From Jannaschia pagri (lineage in GTDB: Bacteria; Pseudomonadota; Alphaproteobacteria; Rhodobacterales; Rhodobacteraceae): a DNA stretch of 64,000 nt. The translations under genes and the position numbers were made by a program. This document shows positions 51,488 through 62,669 of the stretch, piece after piece; position 1 is the stretch's first letter, and each line of letters starts with the position of its first letter. Below the pieces are notes generated by a model. The model saw only the letters and a program-made list of their open reading frames with translations, ran no database searches and was not told where the DNA came from. The DNA is taken from contig NZ_BPFH01000002.1 of assembly GCF_019655435.1 (NCBI RefSeq), positions 310,001 through 374,000 on the forward strand. Direction: 5' to 3'.

Positions 51488-52054
51488 ATGCCTTGCTATG
51501 TGACCCCATCCCAAGCGGCTTTGCGGCTGCGGACCGCCCGCCGCGTGATGATCGTGGGCCGCTCCGGCGGTGGCAAGACGACACTGGCCTTGCGCCTGTC
51601 CGAGCAGTTCAAGCTGCCCCACTATGCCTTGGACAGGGACGTGATCTGGCTGCCCGGCTGGCACCTGCGCCCCAAGGCCGAACAGAGGGTGCTCATCCAA
51701 GATTTGGCCGCGCGGGACCGTTGGATCATCGATGGCAGCAGCCCGTCGAGCTTTGACCTGCGCGTGCCACGGGCGGATTTGATCCTCTGGGTCCGCATCC
51801 CCCGCGCCCGGGCCCTGTGGCAATTGGCTGGTCGCGTCCTGCGCCATTACGGGCGTGTGCGACCTGCCATGGCGGATGGCTGCCCGGAGCCGCTGCCCGA
51901 TCTAGCCTTCCTCAGCTACGTCTGGAATTTCGACAGGGACCACGCGCCGCGCTTCCTGACCGAGATCGACGCCCATGGACCAACCGTCCCAGTGGCCGTG
52001 TTGCGGTCGCGCGCGGATATGGCGCGACTTGTCTGTGACGCGGCGGTTCCGTAA
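51488..52054 (+). CDS. P-loop ATPase, FlaR/adenylate-kinase-like
   Basis: A 188-residue protein with a P-loop at residues 24-31 (GRSGGGKT) and the pattern RWIIDGSSPSSFDLRVPRAD typical of small topology-modulation or kinase-like P-loop proteins. Substrate unknown. The ATG at 51488 is chosen because the upstream extension is not protein-like. It lies between xseA (divergent) and purD (29 bp downstream). Confidence 0.75.
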   Translation: MPCYVTPSQAALRLRTARRVMIVGRSGGGKTTLALRLSEQFKLPHYALDRDVIWLPGWHLRPKAEQRVLIQDLAARDRWIIDGSSPSSFDLRVPRADLILWVRIPRARALWQLAGRVLRHYGRVRPAMADGCPEPLPDLAFLSYVWNFDRDHAPRFLTEIDAHGPTVPVAVLRSRADMARLVCDAAVP

Positions 52055-52083
52055 ACCCCGCCGCGACAGACAGGGGGCCAGCC

Positions 52084-53343
52084 ATGAACATTCTCATCCT
52101 CGGATCGGGCGGACGCGAGCACGCCTTGGCCTGGGCGGTTCTGCAAAACCCCAAATGCGACCGATTGATCGTGGCCCCTGGAAACGCCGGGATCGCCCAG
52201 ATTGCGGAATGCGCCGATCTGGACATCCTAGATGGGGCCGCAGTCACGGAATGGGCCTGCGCAGAAAGCATCGACTTTGTGATCGTTGGGCCCGAAGCGC
52301 CCCTGGCCGCCGGGGTGGCCGATAGGCTGTCTGGGGCCGGCATCGCCGTTTTCGGCCCCTCCGAGGCCGCGGCTCGGCTAGAGGCTTCCAAAGGCTTCAC
52401 CAAGGAAGTCTGCGCCGCCGTTGGCGCCCCGACGGCGGCCTATGGTCGGTTCGATACCCTGTACGCCGCGCGCGAATACCTGGCCGATCAACCGCTCCCA
52501 ATCGTTATCAAGGCGGATGGCCTCGCTGCAGGTAAAGGCGTCACCGTCGCCGAGACAGGGGACGCCGCCGAGGCCGCACTGTCAGATATTTTCGACGGAG
52601 CGCACGGACGCGCCGAGGTCGTGATCGAGGCTTTCCTATCAGGCGAGGAGGCCTCGTTCTTTTGCCTCGTGGACGGCGAGACGGTGCTGCCAATCGGAAC
52701 CGCGCAGGACCACAAACGTGTGGGCGACGGCGACACCGGCCCGAACACAGGCGGCATGGGCGCTTACTCACCCGCACCGGTGATGACGCGCGAGGTCGAG
52801 GCCCGCGCCCTTAACGACATCGTGCGCCCCACCATGGCCGAAATGGTCCGTCGGGGCACGCCGTTTCGCGGCGTTCTATTTGTGGGGCTGATGATCGACA
52901 ACGGCCAACCCAGCCTCGTGGAATACAACGTCCGCTTTGGCGACCCAGAGTGCCAGTGCCTAATGATGCGCCTTGGGGGACAGGTGTTGGATCTTCTACT
53001 GGCCACGGCCGAGGGCCGCCTGGCTGAGGCGCAGGTCCATTGGGCCGAGGACCACGCGCTCTGCGTGGTACTCGCCGCCGACGGGTACCCAGGGCCCTAC
53101 GCCAAGGGATCGGTCATTGGTGGCTTGACCGAGCTGCCCGCTGACAGCCGCCATATGGTGTTCCACGCAGGCACGGCGCGCGAGAACGGCCAAATGGTCG
53201 CCTCCGGTGGCCGCGTCTTGGGCGTGACAGCCCGTGGAAGCAGCTTATCAGAGGCCCATCGCGCCGCCTATGGCATGGTCGATCAGATTGACTGGCCCGA
53301 AGGGTTCTGCCGCCGAGACATCGGCTGGCGCGCGCTCAGCTAA
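52084..53343 (+). CDS. purD: Phosphoribosylamine-glycine ligase
   Basis: This 419-residue ATP-grasp enzyme joins glycine to 5-phosphoribosylamine in purine synthesis. It begins MNILILGSGGREHALAWAV; the family blocks KADGLAAGKGVTV, GPNTGGMGAYSPAPV and VEYNVRFGDPECQ are intact. GGGGG precedes the ATG. It is followed after 47 bp by repeat copy 2. Confidence 0.97.
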   Translation: MNILILGSGGREHALAWAVLQNPKCDRLIVAPGNAGIAQIAECADLDILDGAAVTEWACAESIDFVIVGPEAPLAAGVADRLSGAGIAVFGPSEAAARLEASKGFTKEVCAAVGAPTAAYGRFDTLYAAREYLADQPLPIVIKADGLAAGKGVTVAETGDAAEAALSDIFDGAHGRAEVVIEAFLSGEEASFFCLVDGETVLPIGTAQDHKRVGDGDTGPNTGGMGAYSPAPVMTREVEARALNDIVRPTMAEMVRRGTPFRGVLFVGLMIDNGQPSLVEYNVRFGDPECQCLMMRLGGQVLDLLLATAEGRLAEAQVHWAEDHALCVVLAADGYPGPYAKGSVIGGLTELPADSRHMVFHAGTARENGQMVASGGRVLGVTARGSSLSEAHRAAYGMVDQIDWPEGFCRRDIGWRALS

Positions 53344-53433
53344 GACCAATCTCCCGATATTGGGTTTGGACCTGGGGTCGCTTGCGGGCACCCGGATCTC
53401 GCCTGCTGCGCTTTGGTGGGGCTATGGGGCTGG

Positions 53434-53455
53434 GAGTATTTTTGCCGAGAAGAAG
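53434..53455 (+). repeat. Short dispersed intergenic repeat within repeat copy 2
   Basis: GAGTATTTTTGCC then GAGAAGAAG, as in copy 1. Confidence 0.6.
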
Positions 53456-53635
53456 CTGGGGCGGGTGGCTGTTGCTCGGGGTGGGGGGCGGCTGGGGTGC
53501 GGGTTTCGTGTCGGATTTTAGGGGAATTGTCGCGGTTTGGTGAGCTGCCGTCGCGCGCCCGTGAGGGCCGTGCGGTTGGGGGAGAGATATGCGCGCAGAT
53601 GCACGCTTATCGCGTCGTTCTCACGCGTCCGTTTG

Positions 53636-53664
53636 TTGAATGCCAGGCCGCCCTCCCGCATATC
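53636..53664 (+). promoter_or_regulatory. Predicted promoter of the copy 2 secreted protein
   Basis: TTGAAT, 17 bp, CATATC. The spacer has changed from copy 1 while both boxes are unchanged, which supports their importance. Confidence 0.55.
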
Positions 53665-53755
53665 AATCCCATCAGCAGGGCAACAGCCCAGCACACCGCA
53701 ACCCACGCAGGCCCGCCGCAACGCTAACTGGGCCACTCACATAAGGACTAACACT

Positions 53756-54088
53756 ATGAAAACGCTCATCCTCTCCGCCATCGTCGCCGCCGCTTCCATC
53801 GCCGGAGCCGCCTCCGCCCAAGTGCCCGCGGGCGCCGCCGGGGCCATCGCTCACTTCAACCAGGACATCGACCGCGCCAACGACCGCTCGAAGCTGCCCA
53901 GCGGCGACGCGACCGTCACCGTCTCGACCCGGTCCGGCTCGCTTGGTGAGGCCTTCGCGATCTTCAACGCGACCGAGGACAACGCCAACGACCGGCGCGG
54001 CCTGAACGGCGCGACGGTGGTCGGCAAGAACACCATCGCCACGGACATCTTTGCCCGCTTCGCCGAGGAGAGCCGCGACGACGACTGA
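53756..54088 (+). CDS. Small secreted protein of unknown function, duplicate 2
   Basis: A 110-residue protein with the same signal peptide as the gene at 23530 and differing from it at two mature residues (VVGKNTIATD here). Many of the DNA differences in the coding part are silent, so the protein appears to be under selection in both copies. ATAAGGACT precedes the ATG. The terminator is at 54195-54240. Confidence 0.8.
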   Translation: MKTLILSAIVAAASIAGAASAQVPAGAAGAIAHFNQDIDRANDRSKLPSGDATVTVSTRSGSLGEAFAIFNATEDNANDRRGLNGATVVGKNTIATDIFARFAEESRDDD

Positions 54089-54194
54089 TCCTTGAACGAC
54101 TGCTCCGGCCGGGTATCCCCCCGCCTGGTCGGAGTGATGCCGCGCCACCCTCCCCGGTCTCTCCCCCCTCTCTCCGAGGTGCGTTGCGGCACGA

Positions 54195-54240
54195 GCACCC
54201 CCCGCCTTCGAGCCTGAGCGCTCGGGCGGGGGGTGCTTTT
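54195..54240 (+). terminator. Rho-independent terminator, repeat copy 2
   Basis: A perfect 12-bp stem (GCACCCCCCGCC with GGCGGGGGGTGC) followed by TTTT. Confidence 0.88.
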
Positions 54241-54247
54241 GTGGGGG

Positions 54248-55845
54248 AGTAGGTAGGGCGCTGACGCGCGCATGTTTCACAAGGTGGTTAGGCTTTTGCC
54301 ACTCGTCAGACCTATGGGGAGGGCGATCTCACATCACACTAGCCTACCGCCGATCCTTTTACGCGGCGCTCAGATGGCCTAGCTCCTACACGTAGCGACA
54401 CGCCGAGGCGCGGCGGGCATACCAGCCGGTAGTCGTTATCGGTCCTGTAAGCCTGACCTAGGAAAGGATTCGGACTATGACCTGAACCTCACGCATTAGC
54501 TCGCTCTATACTGGAACGTTAGGGAGGGCCGATATCGAAGCGCTCGTGGCTCTATGACCTTGAGGACAGCCCAGCCGCCCGAGAGGAGCTCTGGCCAGGC
54601 GGCATTGATGCAAGTTGATGCGTAGATCGGCACGCGAGGTGTCAGACAAAGTGAACGCAGAGGCAAGTCGATAGCCATAGCCTTGGCGGTAGAAGTACGT
54701 TCCCTCTAGGCGGATCCGCTGAGGTGCTGGGCATCTCCGAACACCACCGACCAAACCGGCCCGGATCACGTCATGCGGGTTCGGGTATCTCTTAGGAACA
54801 ATGGGATATGGACGTCTGTTCGCGTCATCGCATGGGCCGGCGCGATACAAGGTGAGAGCAGCTTGATGGGTCACGTGGAGTACCCATCGCCCGAGCCCGT
54901 CCCTTAATGAACCGTTCTTTGCGAAGGCCAGGCCATAGTTCTCTGTCTGTCGATGACATACTGTGGACGGCTTGTTTGACGACGACCGCTACTTTCAAGT
55001 CCTTCCTGGGCGGCCCAACCCGGCTTTGGGCCTGACATGTGTTCGGCGTATTCTTGGTGGGATTGCAATTTGCCCCGCACTAAAACTAGCGTCTCGGCTT
55101 CAGACCTCCCTTACAGGAACAATAGCGGCATAGCGTTTCTTCCTGGTTGCGCCCGGGCCGGACGGCTTCCTTGACAGCAAGACAGCGCGATTGCCTTGCT
55201 TTACCACAAGGCGCCTCCCATCCCTCGCGCCACGGGCCGCTCAGTAGCTGATGCCAGACCAAGCCGTTTGCACTGGGAGACCACGGATCGCGTGGCTGGC
55301 GTGACTGCCTTCGTCACGATTAGGTCGACTCTTTGCGCGCCAAGATCGTTTGTCGTCGCTTTCGGTATGGTCTCAAGATTTGCAGCCCGAACCGACAGCA
55401 TGGTCCCGAGACGTGAGGGCTGCACTAAGCAGGATCCGATTTCTGGCCATAAGGGCAGCGACCTCACCTAAGCCAATCGGCCTGCCGACACTGGGGCCTT
55501 GCCCTGCGACGCTTTTAAAATCGGTGGGATACCACAAGTCTCCGCACGACCGTATCGGTGTCCTCTTGGAACGACTCCAAAACACATGACCAGTTGAAAA
55601 ACCCAGAGGCGCATTGACGGCTTTGAGATAATCACCTCCGAGACATTCCAACGGTTTATCTCGTGGAAGCGGCGATGGTCGCGCACCTAATGACGTAAGG
55701 TAAATGGCCCGTTTTGTCTGGTTCGGTACGTCGGAAAGACGACCATTTCTGCACAGGACCTTTGGCAAACGACCGGACGCCCCCAGGTCCAGACCCCTGC
55801 CCCGACCCGGGTCGCCCCTGGCACCGAAACCACAGCGAACACAGG
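54248..55845. other. 1.6-kb region without a recognisable gene
   Basis: The DNA looks visibly less GC-rich than the neighbouring genes, with many stop codons on both strands. The longest frames (54506-54874 and 55373-55768, both minus) have no ribosome site, no signal sequence and no family resemblance. I see no tRNA, terminal inverted repeats or transposase motif. It is either decayed foreign DNA or non-coding. It begins exactly where repeat copy 2 ends. Confidence 0.45.
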
Positions 55846-56247
55846 TTAAGACGTCAGATTTCCGTCAACACAATCGAACGGCAAATCGGGAACGGGGGTA
55901 ATCCACTGGACCTCCTCCGTCGTGGTGGAGGTGTACGCCATCCGGTCCCCGTCCACGAAAGGCACCCAGCAGTGGGCTTCGTCCGGCGCACCCTCGTACC
56001 GAAAACAGAGCGCCTGACCTTCGATGGTCACGCGGCCCTCGGAACACGTGCCGTCCGCGCCTTCCCAAAAGCTGCGGTTGCGGGAGGGGAAGTACTCTCG
56101 TCCGATGTAGCCGCCGTCCGGGGCGCGCGTGAACACGGCAGAGCCACCCACCAGCCTGTCCAACAAGACCTCGGCGCTCAGCGGCTGCTGAGCCAGAGCG
56201 TCTGCCGCCCAGACCGTCGCCAGTGCGGTGATGAGGATCAGCCGCAC
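55846..56247 (-). CDS. Secreted cysteine-rich protein, paralogue B
   Basis: A 133-residue protein with a Sec signal (MRLILITALATVWAADALA, cut before QQPLS). Four Cys in the pattern C-X12-C-X10-CW then a later C match the protein at 48966-49373. The pre-Cys segment GREYF and the W before the first Cys are also shared. Function unknown. Its start lies ten bases inside the end of the upstream VCBS-type gene. Confidence 0.72.
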   Translation of the reverse strand: MRLILITALATVWAADALAQQPLSAEVLLDRLVGGSAVFTRAPDGGYIGREYFPSRNRSFWEGADGTCSEGRVTIEGQALCFRYEGAPDEAHCWVPFVDGDRMAYTSTTTEEVQWITPVPDLPFDCVDGNLTS

Positions 56248-57023
56248 GACAAGGCGCGACCGGCTGATGCGCGGCTCCAGGGGCCGAGGTCAAACAGCCG
56301 CACGGCGCCGCCCGTGACACGTGCCGCCAACAAGCGCGTCCAATCGGCGGACGCCAGAATGATCTCCGGCCCATCCTCGCACTGGCGCAAACCGCCCGAA
56401 ATGAACGGCTCGCCAATTCGATGGTTCGTCACCCCTGCGGCCGTTGCCACTTCGATCAAGCCGGAGCGGCCAAAGCGCCAGACCCGGAGGGTTTTCGCCA
56501 GGTGCGGGCGGTCGACATAGGCCACCTCCCAGGCGCCATCTCCGTCCAGGTCGCCCCAGGCGGCGGGGGCCAGCCAGCGGTTCCGGCGTCCGATATGGGG
56601 CGTCGCGGCAAGGGGCACGAGTTCGGCGCCCTCGGCTCGGTAGATGATCAATTGCCCGCCCAAGGAAAACGAGGAGCGGACCGCGATCACCTCGGGGATG
56701 CCGTCGCCATCAACGTCTGACAGCCGTGGCGCAATGTCCTCAAACACAAAGCCCTCGCCCGCAGCGGCCTCGACCACGGTACAGGTCTCTCCGTCGACGA
56801 CCGCACGCAGGGTTTCCGCGTCCTGAACCTCGCCCATGATGTCGTGGCCATAGGCGCGTGTCGGATCTTCGTACCAAGCGCCCCGAGTGCCGCTGTCATC
56901 TCGTGTGAGGGATCCGGGCAAGGCCGCGTTGTCTGAGAGCGATACACATGCGGCAGCAGGGACAGCGGCCACCAGCGCGACGCCAGCAACCGCGCCGCGA
57001 ACGCGACGCCTCCAGGCGTGCAA
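56238..57023 (-). CDS. Exported protein with VCBS/FG-GAP-like repeats, probable TTG start
   Basis: A protein of about 261 residues with two Asp-rich calcium-type motifs: LSDVDGDGIPEVIAV and WGDLDGDGAWEVAYV. A signal-like stretch (VRGAVAGVALVAAVPAAAC) lies near the start. No ATG gives a sensible N-terminus; the TTG at 57023, 27 bases past the ferredoxin stop, does. The frame open to 57257 is antisense-free but overlaps ferredoxin, so is rejected. Role unknown. Confidence 0.65.
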   Translation of the reverse strand: MHAWRRRVRGAVAGVALVAAVPAAACVSLSDNAALPGSLTRDDSGTRGAWYEDPTRAYGHDIMGEVQDAETLRAVVDGETCTVVEAAAGEGFVFEDIAPRLSDVDGDGIPEVIAVRSSFSLGGQLIIYRAEGAELVPLAATPHIGRRNRWLAPAAWGDLDGDGAWEVAYVDRPHLAKTLRVWRFGRSGLIEVATAAGVTNHRIGEPFISGGLRQCEDGPEIILASADWTRLLAARVTGGAVRLFDLGPWSRASAGRALSCG

Positions 57024-57049
57024 CAGGCCGCGCGGCGCCCCCGGGGACG

Positions 57050-57409
<360 letters not shown>

Positions 57410-57559
57410 TTAGTCTGGCGGTGGCCTCCGTGCAACGGTTCGTATGCAGATGGGCGCCCGCGGGGCCTCCCCACGGCCCCGGCGGTTGAGACCCTGGCCC
57501 GCTGCGGTAGGGTCGGAGCGGTTACGGACCGCACCCGTAATGCATTGAACAGGGGCCAT

Positions 57560-58072
57560 ATGAACCACCCCTCCGTCCCCCGGCTGGCGCTTGCCCTGGT
57601 CGCCGTCTCGGTGGCCGGCTGTACCGGTGCGACCGTGGACGAGGTGCGACAGTCCTTCGGCCCGCTGGATCCCGTACCAGGGGCTTGCTACGCGCGGGGC
57701 ATCACGCCAGCGGTGATCGAGACGGTCACGCAGCAGCAACTGGAGTCGGGCGCCGTTGTCGCCCCCGATGGCACCGTCCTGAGCCCCGCACGCTTTCGCA
57801 CCGTGACCTCCACACGCATTGTGACACCGCGCGAAGAAACCTGGTTCGAGACGCCTTGCGCCCTGCGCGACAGGGACCCGGATTTCGTGGCGCAGATCCA
57901 GCGGGCGCTCAAAGTGCGCGGCCTCTATGGCGGGGAGATCAACGGCTTTTACGATGTGCCGACGCGCACCGCCGTCCAGGCGTTCCAGGCGCCGAGCGGA
58001 TTGGAAAGCGGGACCTTATCGACGGATGCGGCCAAATCGCTGGGCCTGATCGCATTGGGGCGCGACCTATGA
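57560..58072 (+). CDS. Lipoprotein with peptidoglycan-binding domain
   Basis: This 170-residue protein has a lipobox VAGC (lipidated Cys near residue 21) and a C-terminal PG_binding_1-type domain (VAQIQRALKVRGLYGGEINGFY, TRTAVQAFQ). It probably tethers the membrane to the cell wall. AGGGG lies close to the ATG. Its stop overlaps the start of the next gene (ATGA). Confidence 0.85.
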   Translation: MNHPSVPRLALALVAVSVAGCTGATVDEVRQSFGPLDPVPGACYARGITPAVIETVTQQQLESGAVVAPDGTVLSPARFRTVTSTRIVTPREETWFETPCALRDRDPDFVAQIQRALKVRGLYGGEINGFYDVPTRTAVQAFQAPSGLESGTLSTDAAKSLGLIALGRDL

Positions 58073-58803
58073 GCAGGCCGCGTCTTTTGGTGATCGACTG
58101 GGCGCGAACGGCTGCCCTTGCTGCGATGGCGGCCTTTCATTTCGGGCGCGACTTCGAGGTTTTGGGCCTTGTCCCTCCGGGCACGACCTTTGGAGGGCTC
58201 TGGGATCTGTCGGCCCGTGGCATCGCGGGCGGGTTTCTATTTCTCGCGGGGCTCAGCCTATGGCTCGCCCATGGCTCCGGCATTCGCTGGGGCGCTTTCT
58301 GGCGTCGCTTCGCGTGGCTCGTGGCGGCGGCGGCGACGGTCTCGGTGGCGACCTATGTGGCGGTGCCCGCCTTTTGGGTACGGTTCGGCATTCTGCATTC
58401 CATCGCGGCCAGTTCGTTGATCGGTCTCGCCTGCCTCCGCCTGCCTTGGTGGGTGCTAGCCGCCCTAGGCGGTCTCATCCTGTGGTGGGGACCGGGCCTA
58501 CACCTGCCCGCCCTGGATGGCTCCTGGTGGCTTTGGACGGGTCTCGGTCAGGGCATCCCTGCGATGATGGACTATGAGCCGCTGGTGCCCTGGGTGGCGC
58601 CGCTCCTCCTGGGGGTCGCGGTTGGCAACTTAGGGGGCCGCCTTGGGCTATGGGACCGCCTCGCGACCGTGCCGCGCAGGCCGGGCCGCTGGGCGCGGTG
58701 GCTTGCTTGGCCGGGTCAGCATTCGCTGGCGATCTATCTGATCCATCAGCCGGTTCTTCTGGGCCTGATCCTGGCCGGAGCCTGGATCACCGCGCGACTG
58801 TAA
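58069..58803 (+). CDS. DUF1624/HGSNAT-type membrane protein
   Basis: This 244-residue inner-membrane protein of the heparan-alpha-glucosaminide N-acetyltransferase-like family begins RLLVIDWARTAALAAMAAFHF with a conserved His, followed by several helices and WLAWPGQHSLAIYLIHQPV at the end, as in this family. It probably transfers an acyl group across the membrane; the substrate is unknown. It is translationally coupled to the preceding lipoprotein gene. Confidence 0.85.
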   Translation: MSRPRLLVIDWARTAALAAMAAFHFGRDFEVLGLVPPGTTFGGLWDLSARGIAGGFLFLAGLSLWLAHGSGIRWGAFWRRFAWLVAAAATVSVATYVAVPAFWVRFGILHSIAASSLIGLACLRLPWWVLAALGGLILWWGPGLHLPALDGSWWLWTGLGQGIPAMMDYEPLVPWVAPLLLGVAVGNLGGRLGLWDRLATVPRRPGRWARWLAWPGQHSLAIYLIHQPVLLGLILAGAWITARL

Positions 58804-58810
58804 CAGCCAA

Positions 58811-58837
58811 ACGAAAACGGGCGCCCGAAGGCGCCCG
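58811..58837 (-). terminator. Terminator of degP
   Basis: CGGGCGCC and GGCGCCCG form an 8-bp stem with a 4-base loop, followed on the minus strand by TTTTCGTTT. A second hairpin (TCCGAC/GTCGGA, 58841-58856) lies between it and the degP stop. Confidence 0.8.
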
Positions 58838-58858
58838 CGGTCCGACATGGGTCGGATA

Positions 58859-60319
<1,461 letters not shown>

Positions 60320-60493
60320 ACATACCTCCTTGGTGCTGTGAACGCGCAGCATGCGAGCGCGGCCTCTGCGTTGCATATCTGCACCAGACTTCAGTGAGAC
60401 AACGCGCCGAGGCATCACATGGGCGTGATGCATTTCTGACCAAGAAGGTAGGGCCGCGCGGGAACGGCGCCAACCCCCGTCGCGCAGAACGCG

Positions 60494-60519
60494 AAAGGCC
60501 GACCCAATGGGCCGGCCTT
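60494..60519 (-). terminator. Hairpin after hflC
   Basis: An 11-bp stem with one wobble pair (AAGGCCGGCCC with GGGTCGGCCTT, loop ATT), then TTTC. It lies 20 bp after the hflC stop and could reduce read-through into degP. Confidence 0.55.
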
Positions 60520-60539
60520 CCTCAGTGTGTTTTCGCAGA

Positions 60540-61415
60540 TCAGTCTGCGGTGACTTGGTCGGTGCGCAGGTAGTCGAAGAACTCCGAATCCGGCGACAGC
60601 ACCAGGGTCGAATTCTGTCCCTGTAGCGCCCGGGTATAGGCGGTCATGGACCGGTAGAATTCAAAGAACTCTGGGTCCTCGCCAAAGGCACCGGCAAAGA
60701 TCGCGTTCCGGCGGGCATCTGCCTCACCACGCACGATCTCCGCTTCGCGACCCGCCTCGGAGGTAAGTTCGACCACCGTCCGGTCGGCCTGCGCCCGGAT
60801 CCGTTGGGCCGCTTCTTCACCGCGCGCGATTTCGTCCGCGGCTTCCCGCTCCCGCTCGGCGCGCATCCGCGCGAAGGTGGCGTCCAGGTTTTGCGGCGGC
60901 AGGTCGGTCCGCTTCAAGCGGACGTCAATGACTTGCAACCCGAGGGCGAGGGCCTCGGCCCGGGCACCGGTCGCGATGCGCATCATCAGCGCCGCACGGT
61001 CCTCGGAGAGGATCTCGTTGGAGGACACCGACCCCAGAACCTCCCGCAACTCGGACCGCAAGATCGAGTCCAGGCGCGATTCCGCAAGGGCGATCCCGCC
61101 AACACCGACCGCTTCCCGAAAGCGCTCAACCTCGATGATGCGGTACCGTGCGAAGGCATCCACGACCAGACGGCGGTCATCGGACGGCGTGACTTCGATC
61201 GGGTCCACATCGCGGCTGAGAATGCGGTCATCGTAGAAAACGACGTCCTGGATCAGCGGCAGTTTGAAGGCCAGACCGGGATCTTCCTTAACCGAGACGA
61301 CGCGCCCGAATTGCAGCACCAGCGCCTTTTGACGTTCGTCCACGACGAAAATCGACGAGAACAGCAGCAGGACTGCAAGGGCTGCGATGGGTAGAAGAAA
61401 AGCAGAGCGTTTCAT
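60540..61415 (-). CDS. hflC: FtsH protease modulator HflC
   Basis: This 291-residue SPFH/prohibitin-fold protein has an N-terminal helix (SAFLLPIAALAVLLLFSSIFVV) and a periplasmic domain. With HflK it forms a cage around FtsH. It begins in the overlap with the hflK stop (TGATG), indicating coupled synthesis. Length is normal. Confidence 0.95.
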   Translation of the reverse strand: MKRSAFLLPIAALAVLLLFSSIFVVDERQKALVLQFGRVVSVKEDPGLAFKLPLIQDVVFYDDRILSRDVDPIEVTPSDDRRLVVDAFARYRIIEVERFREAVGVGGIALAESRLDSILRSELREVLGSVSSNEILSEDRAALMMRIATGARAEALALGLQVIDVRLKRTDLPPQNLDATFARMRAEREREAADEIARGEEAAQRIRAQADRTVVELTSEAGREAEIVRGEADARRNAIFAGAFGEDPEFFEFYRSMTAYTRALQGQNSTLVLSPDSEFFDYLRTDQVTAD

Positions 61416-62602
61416 CAGTTCGTCCCCCCTTGGGTGGTGCGCCCGCCGCGCAATTCATTGAGCGGCAGATAGGGAACGATGCCCTGGCCACCGGCCCCGC
61501 CGATGCCGTCATCCACGATGATCTTGTCGACGTCGCCCAGCACCTGTTCCATGGTTTCGAGGTACAAACGTCGACGCGTCACGTCGGGCGCATTGGCATA
61601 TTCCTGAAGAACGGCGGTAAAGCGGCTGGCTTCACCTTCGGCTTCGTTGACTACACGGGCGCGGTAGCCTTCGGCTTCCTCCAGAAGCTGGGCGGCTTCA
61701 CCGCGCGCGCCTGCGAGGACGCGGTTGGCATAGGCATCGGCCTCCGACTGGAGACGGTCTCGCTGCTGCTCCGCCGCTTGCACTTCGCGGAAGGCGTCGA
61801 TCACCTGCTCCGGCGGGTCGGCGCGGTCGAAGTTGACACGGATGATGTTCACCCCGGCGTTGTAGCTGTTGAGCGTCGACTGGATCAGTTCGCGGAGTTC
61901 ATCGGCGATGACGCCCCGGTCCCGGTTCAAGATCGGTGCTAGCTGAGACCGCGCAACGATTTCCCGCATGGCCGACTCGGACACGGCGCGGATGGATTGC
62001 TCCGGATCGCGCAGATTGAAGAGGAATTCGGACGGGTCCGAGATGTTCCACGCCACCTGGAAGTCGATGTCGACGACGTTCTCGTCGCCGGTCAGCATCA
62101 GACCCTGTTCCTGGCGGTTTCCGCGGTTCACGCCAATGTCCACCGTCCGTTCCGTAGACACCGGGATGACCTCGGCAGTGACCACAGGCCACGGCGCGAA
62201 GTTCAGACCCGGCTGCCCGATGGAGCCCTGGAAGTCGCCAAGGAACAGTTCCACCGACCGTTCTTCCGGACGCACCGTGTAGACCGACGCATAGATCCAG
62301 AGACCGAGCGCGGCCAAAAGACCCACGATAAGCGTGGTGCGGTTCAGTTCGAACCCGCCACCGCCGCCTCCGTTGCCGCCGTTTGGCCGACGGGGTCCCC
62401 CGCCGCGGCCACCCATGAGCACGCGCAACTGATCCTGGCCCTTGCGCACCAAATCGTCGATTTCTGGAATATTCGGTCCGCCCGGCTGTCCGGGTCTACG
62501 CCCGCCATTCGGTCGATCTGAGCCACGATCGGGGCCGTCATTCGACCCTCGTCCGCCACCGGAGTTGCCACCGCCCCCCCAGGGGCCGCCTGTTCCTGCC
62601 AT
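61415..62602 (-). CDS. hflK: FtsH protease modulator HflK
   Basis: This 395-residue SPFH-domain partner of HflC has a Gly-rich cytoplasmic N-terminus (residues 1-90), a transmembrane helix (TTLIVGLLAALGLWIYASVYTV), then the SPFH region and a coiled coil. The Gly-rich start is typical of HflK. It overlaps hflC. Confidence 0.95.
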   Translation of the reverse strand: MAGTGGPWGGGGNSGGGRGSNDGPDRGSDRPNGGRRPGQPGGPNIPEIDDLVRKGQDQLRVLMGGRGGGPRRPNGGNGGGGGGFELNRTTLIVGLLAALGLWIYASVYTVRPEERSVELFLGDFQGSIGQPGLNFAPWPVVTAEVIPVSTERTVDIGVNRGNRQEQGLMLTGDENVVDIDFQVAWNISDPSEFLFNLRDPEQSIRAVSESAMREIVARSQLAPILNRDRGVIADELRELIQSTLNSYNAGVNIIRVNFDRADPPEQVIDAFREVQAAEQQRDRLQSEADAYANRVLAGARGEAAQLLEEAEGYRARVVNEAEGEASRFTAVLQEYANAPDVTRRRLYLETMEQVLGDVDKIIVDDGIGGAGGQGIVPYLPLNELRGGRTTQGGTN

Positions 62603-62669
62603 CAGGAAAGTCCCTTCCGTATTAGGTCTTGTCTTGCTGTTTGTAAGATTGGCCCGGAAACCGGGGACT

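Larger units (their letters stand above)
53391..54247 (+). repeat. Long direct repeat, copy 2: complete small-gene locus
   Basis: This is the second copy of the 23174-24026 locus, in the same orientation relative to its own gene. It differs mainly in short indels in the left part (around 53460-53500) and a few substitutions. Leader, promoter boxes, signal peptide gene and terminator are all retained. Confidence 0.9.

Noticed and set aside
54506-54874. 122-residue minus-strand frame in the gene-poor block
   Set aside because: No ribosome site, no domain-like pattern, and composition unlike the coding DNA around it.
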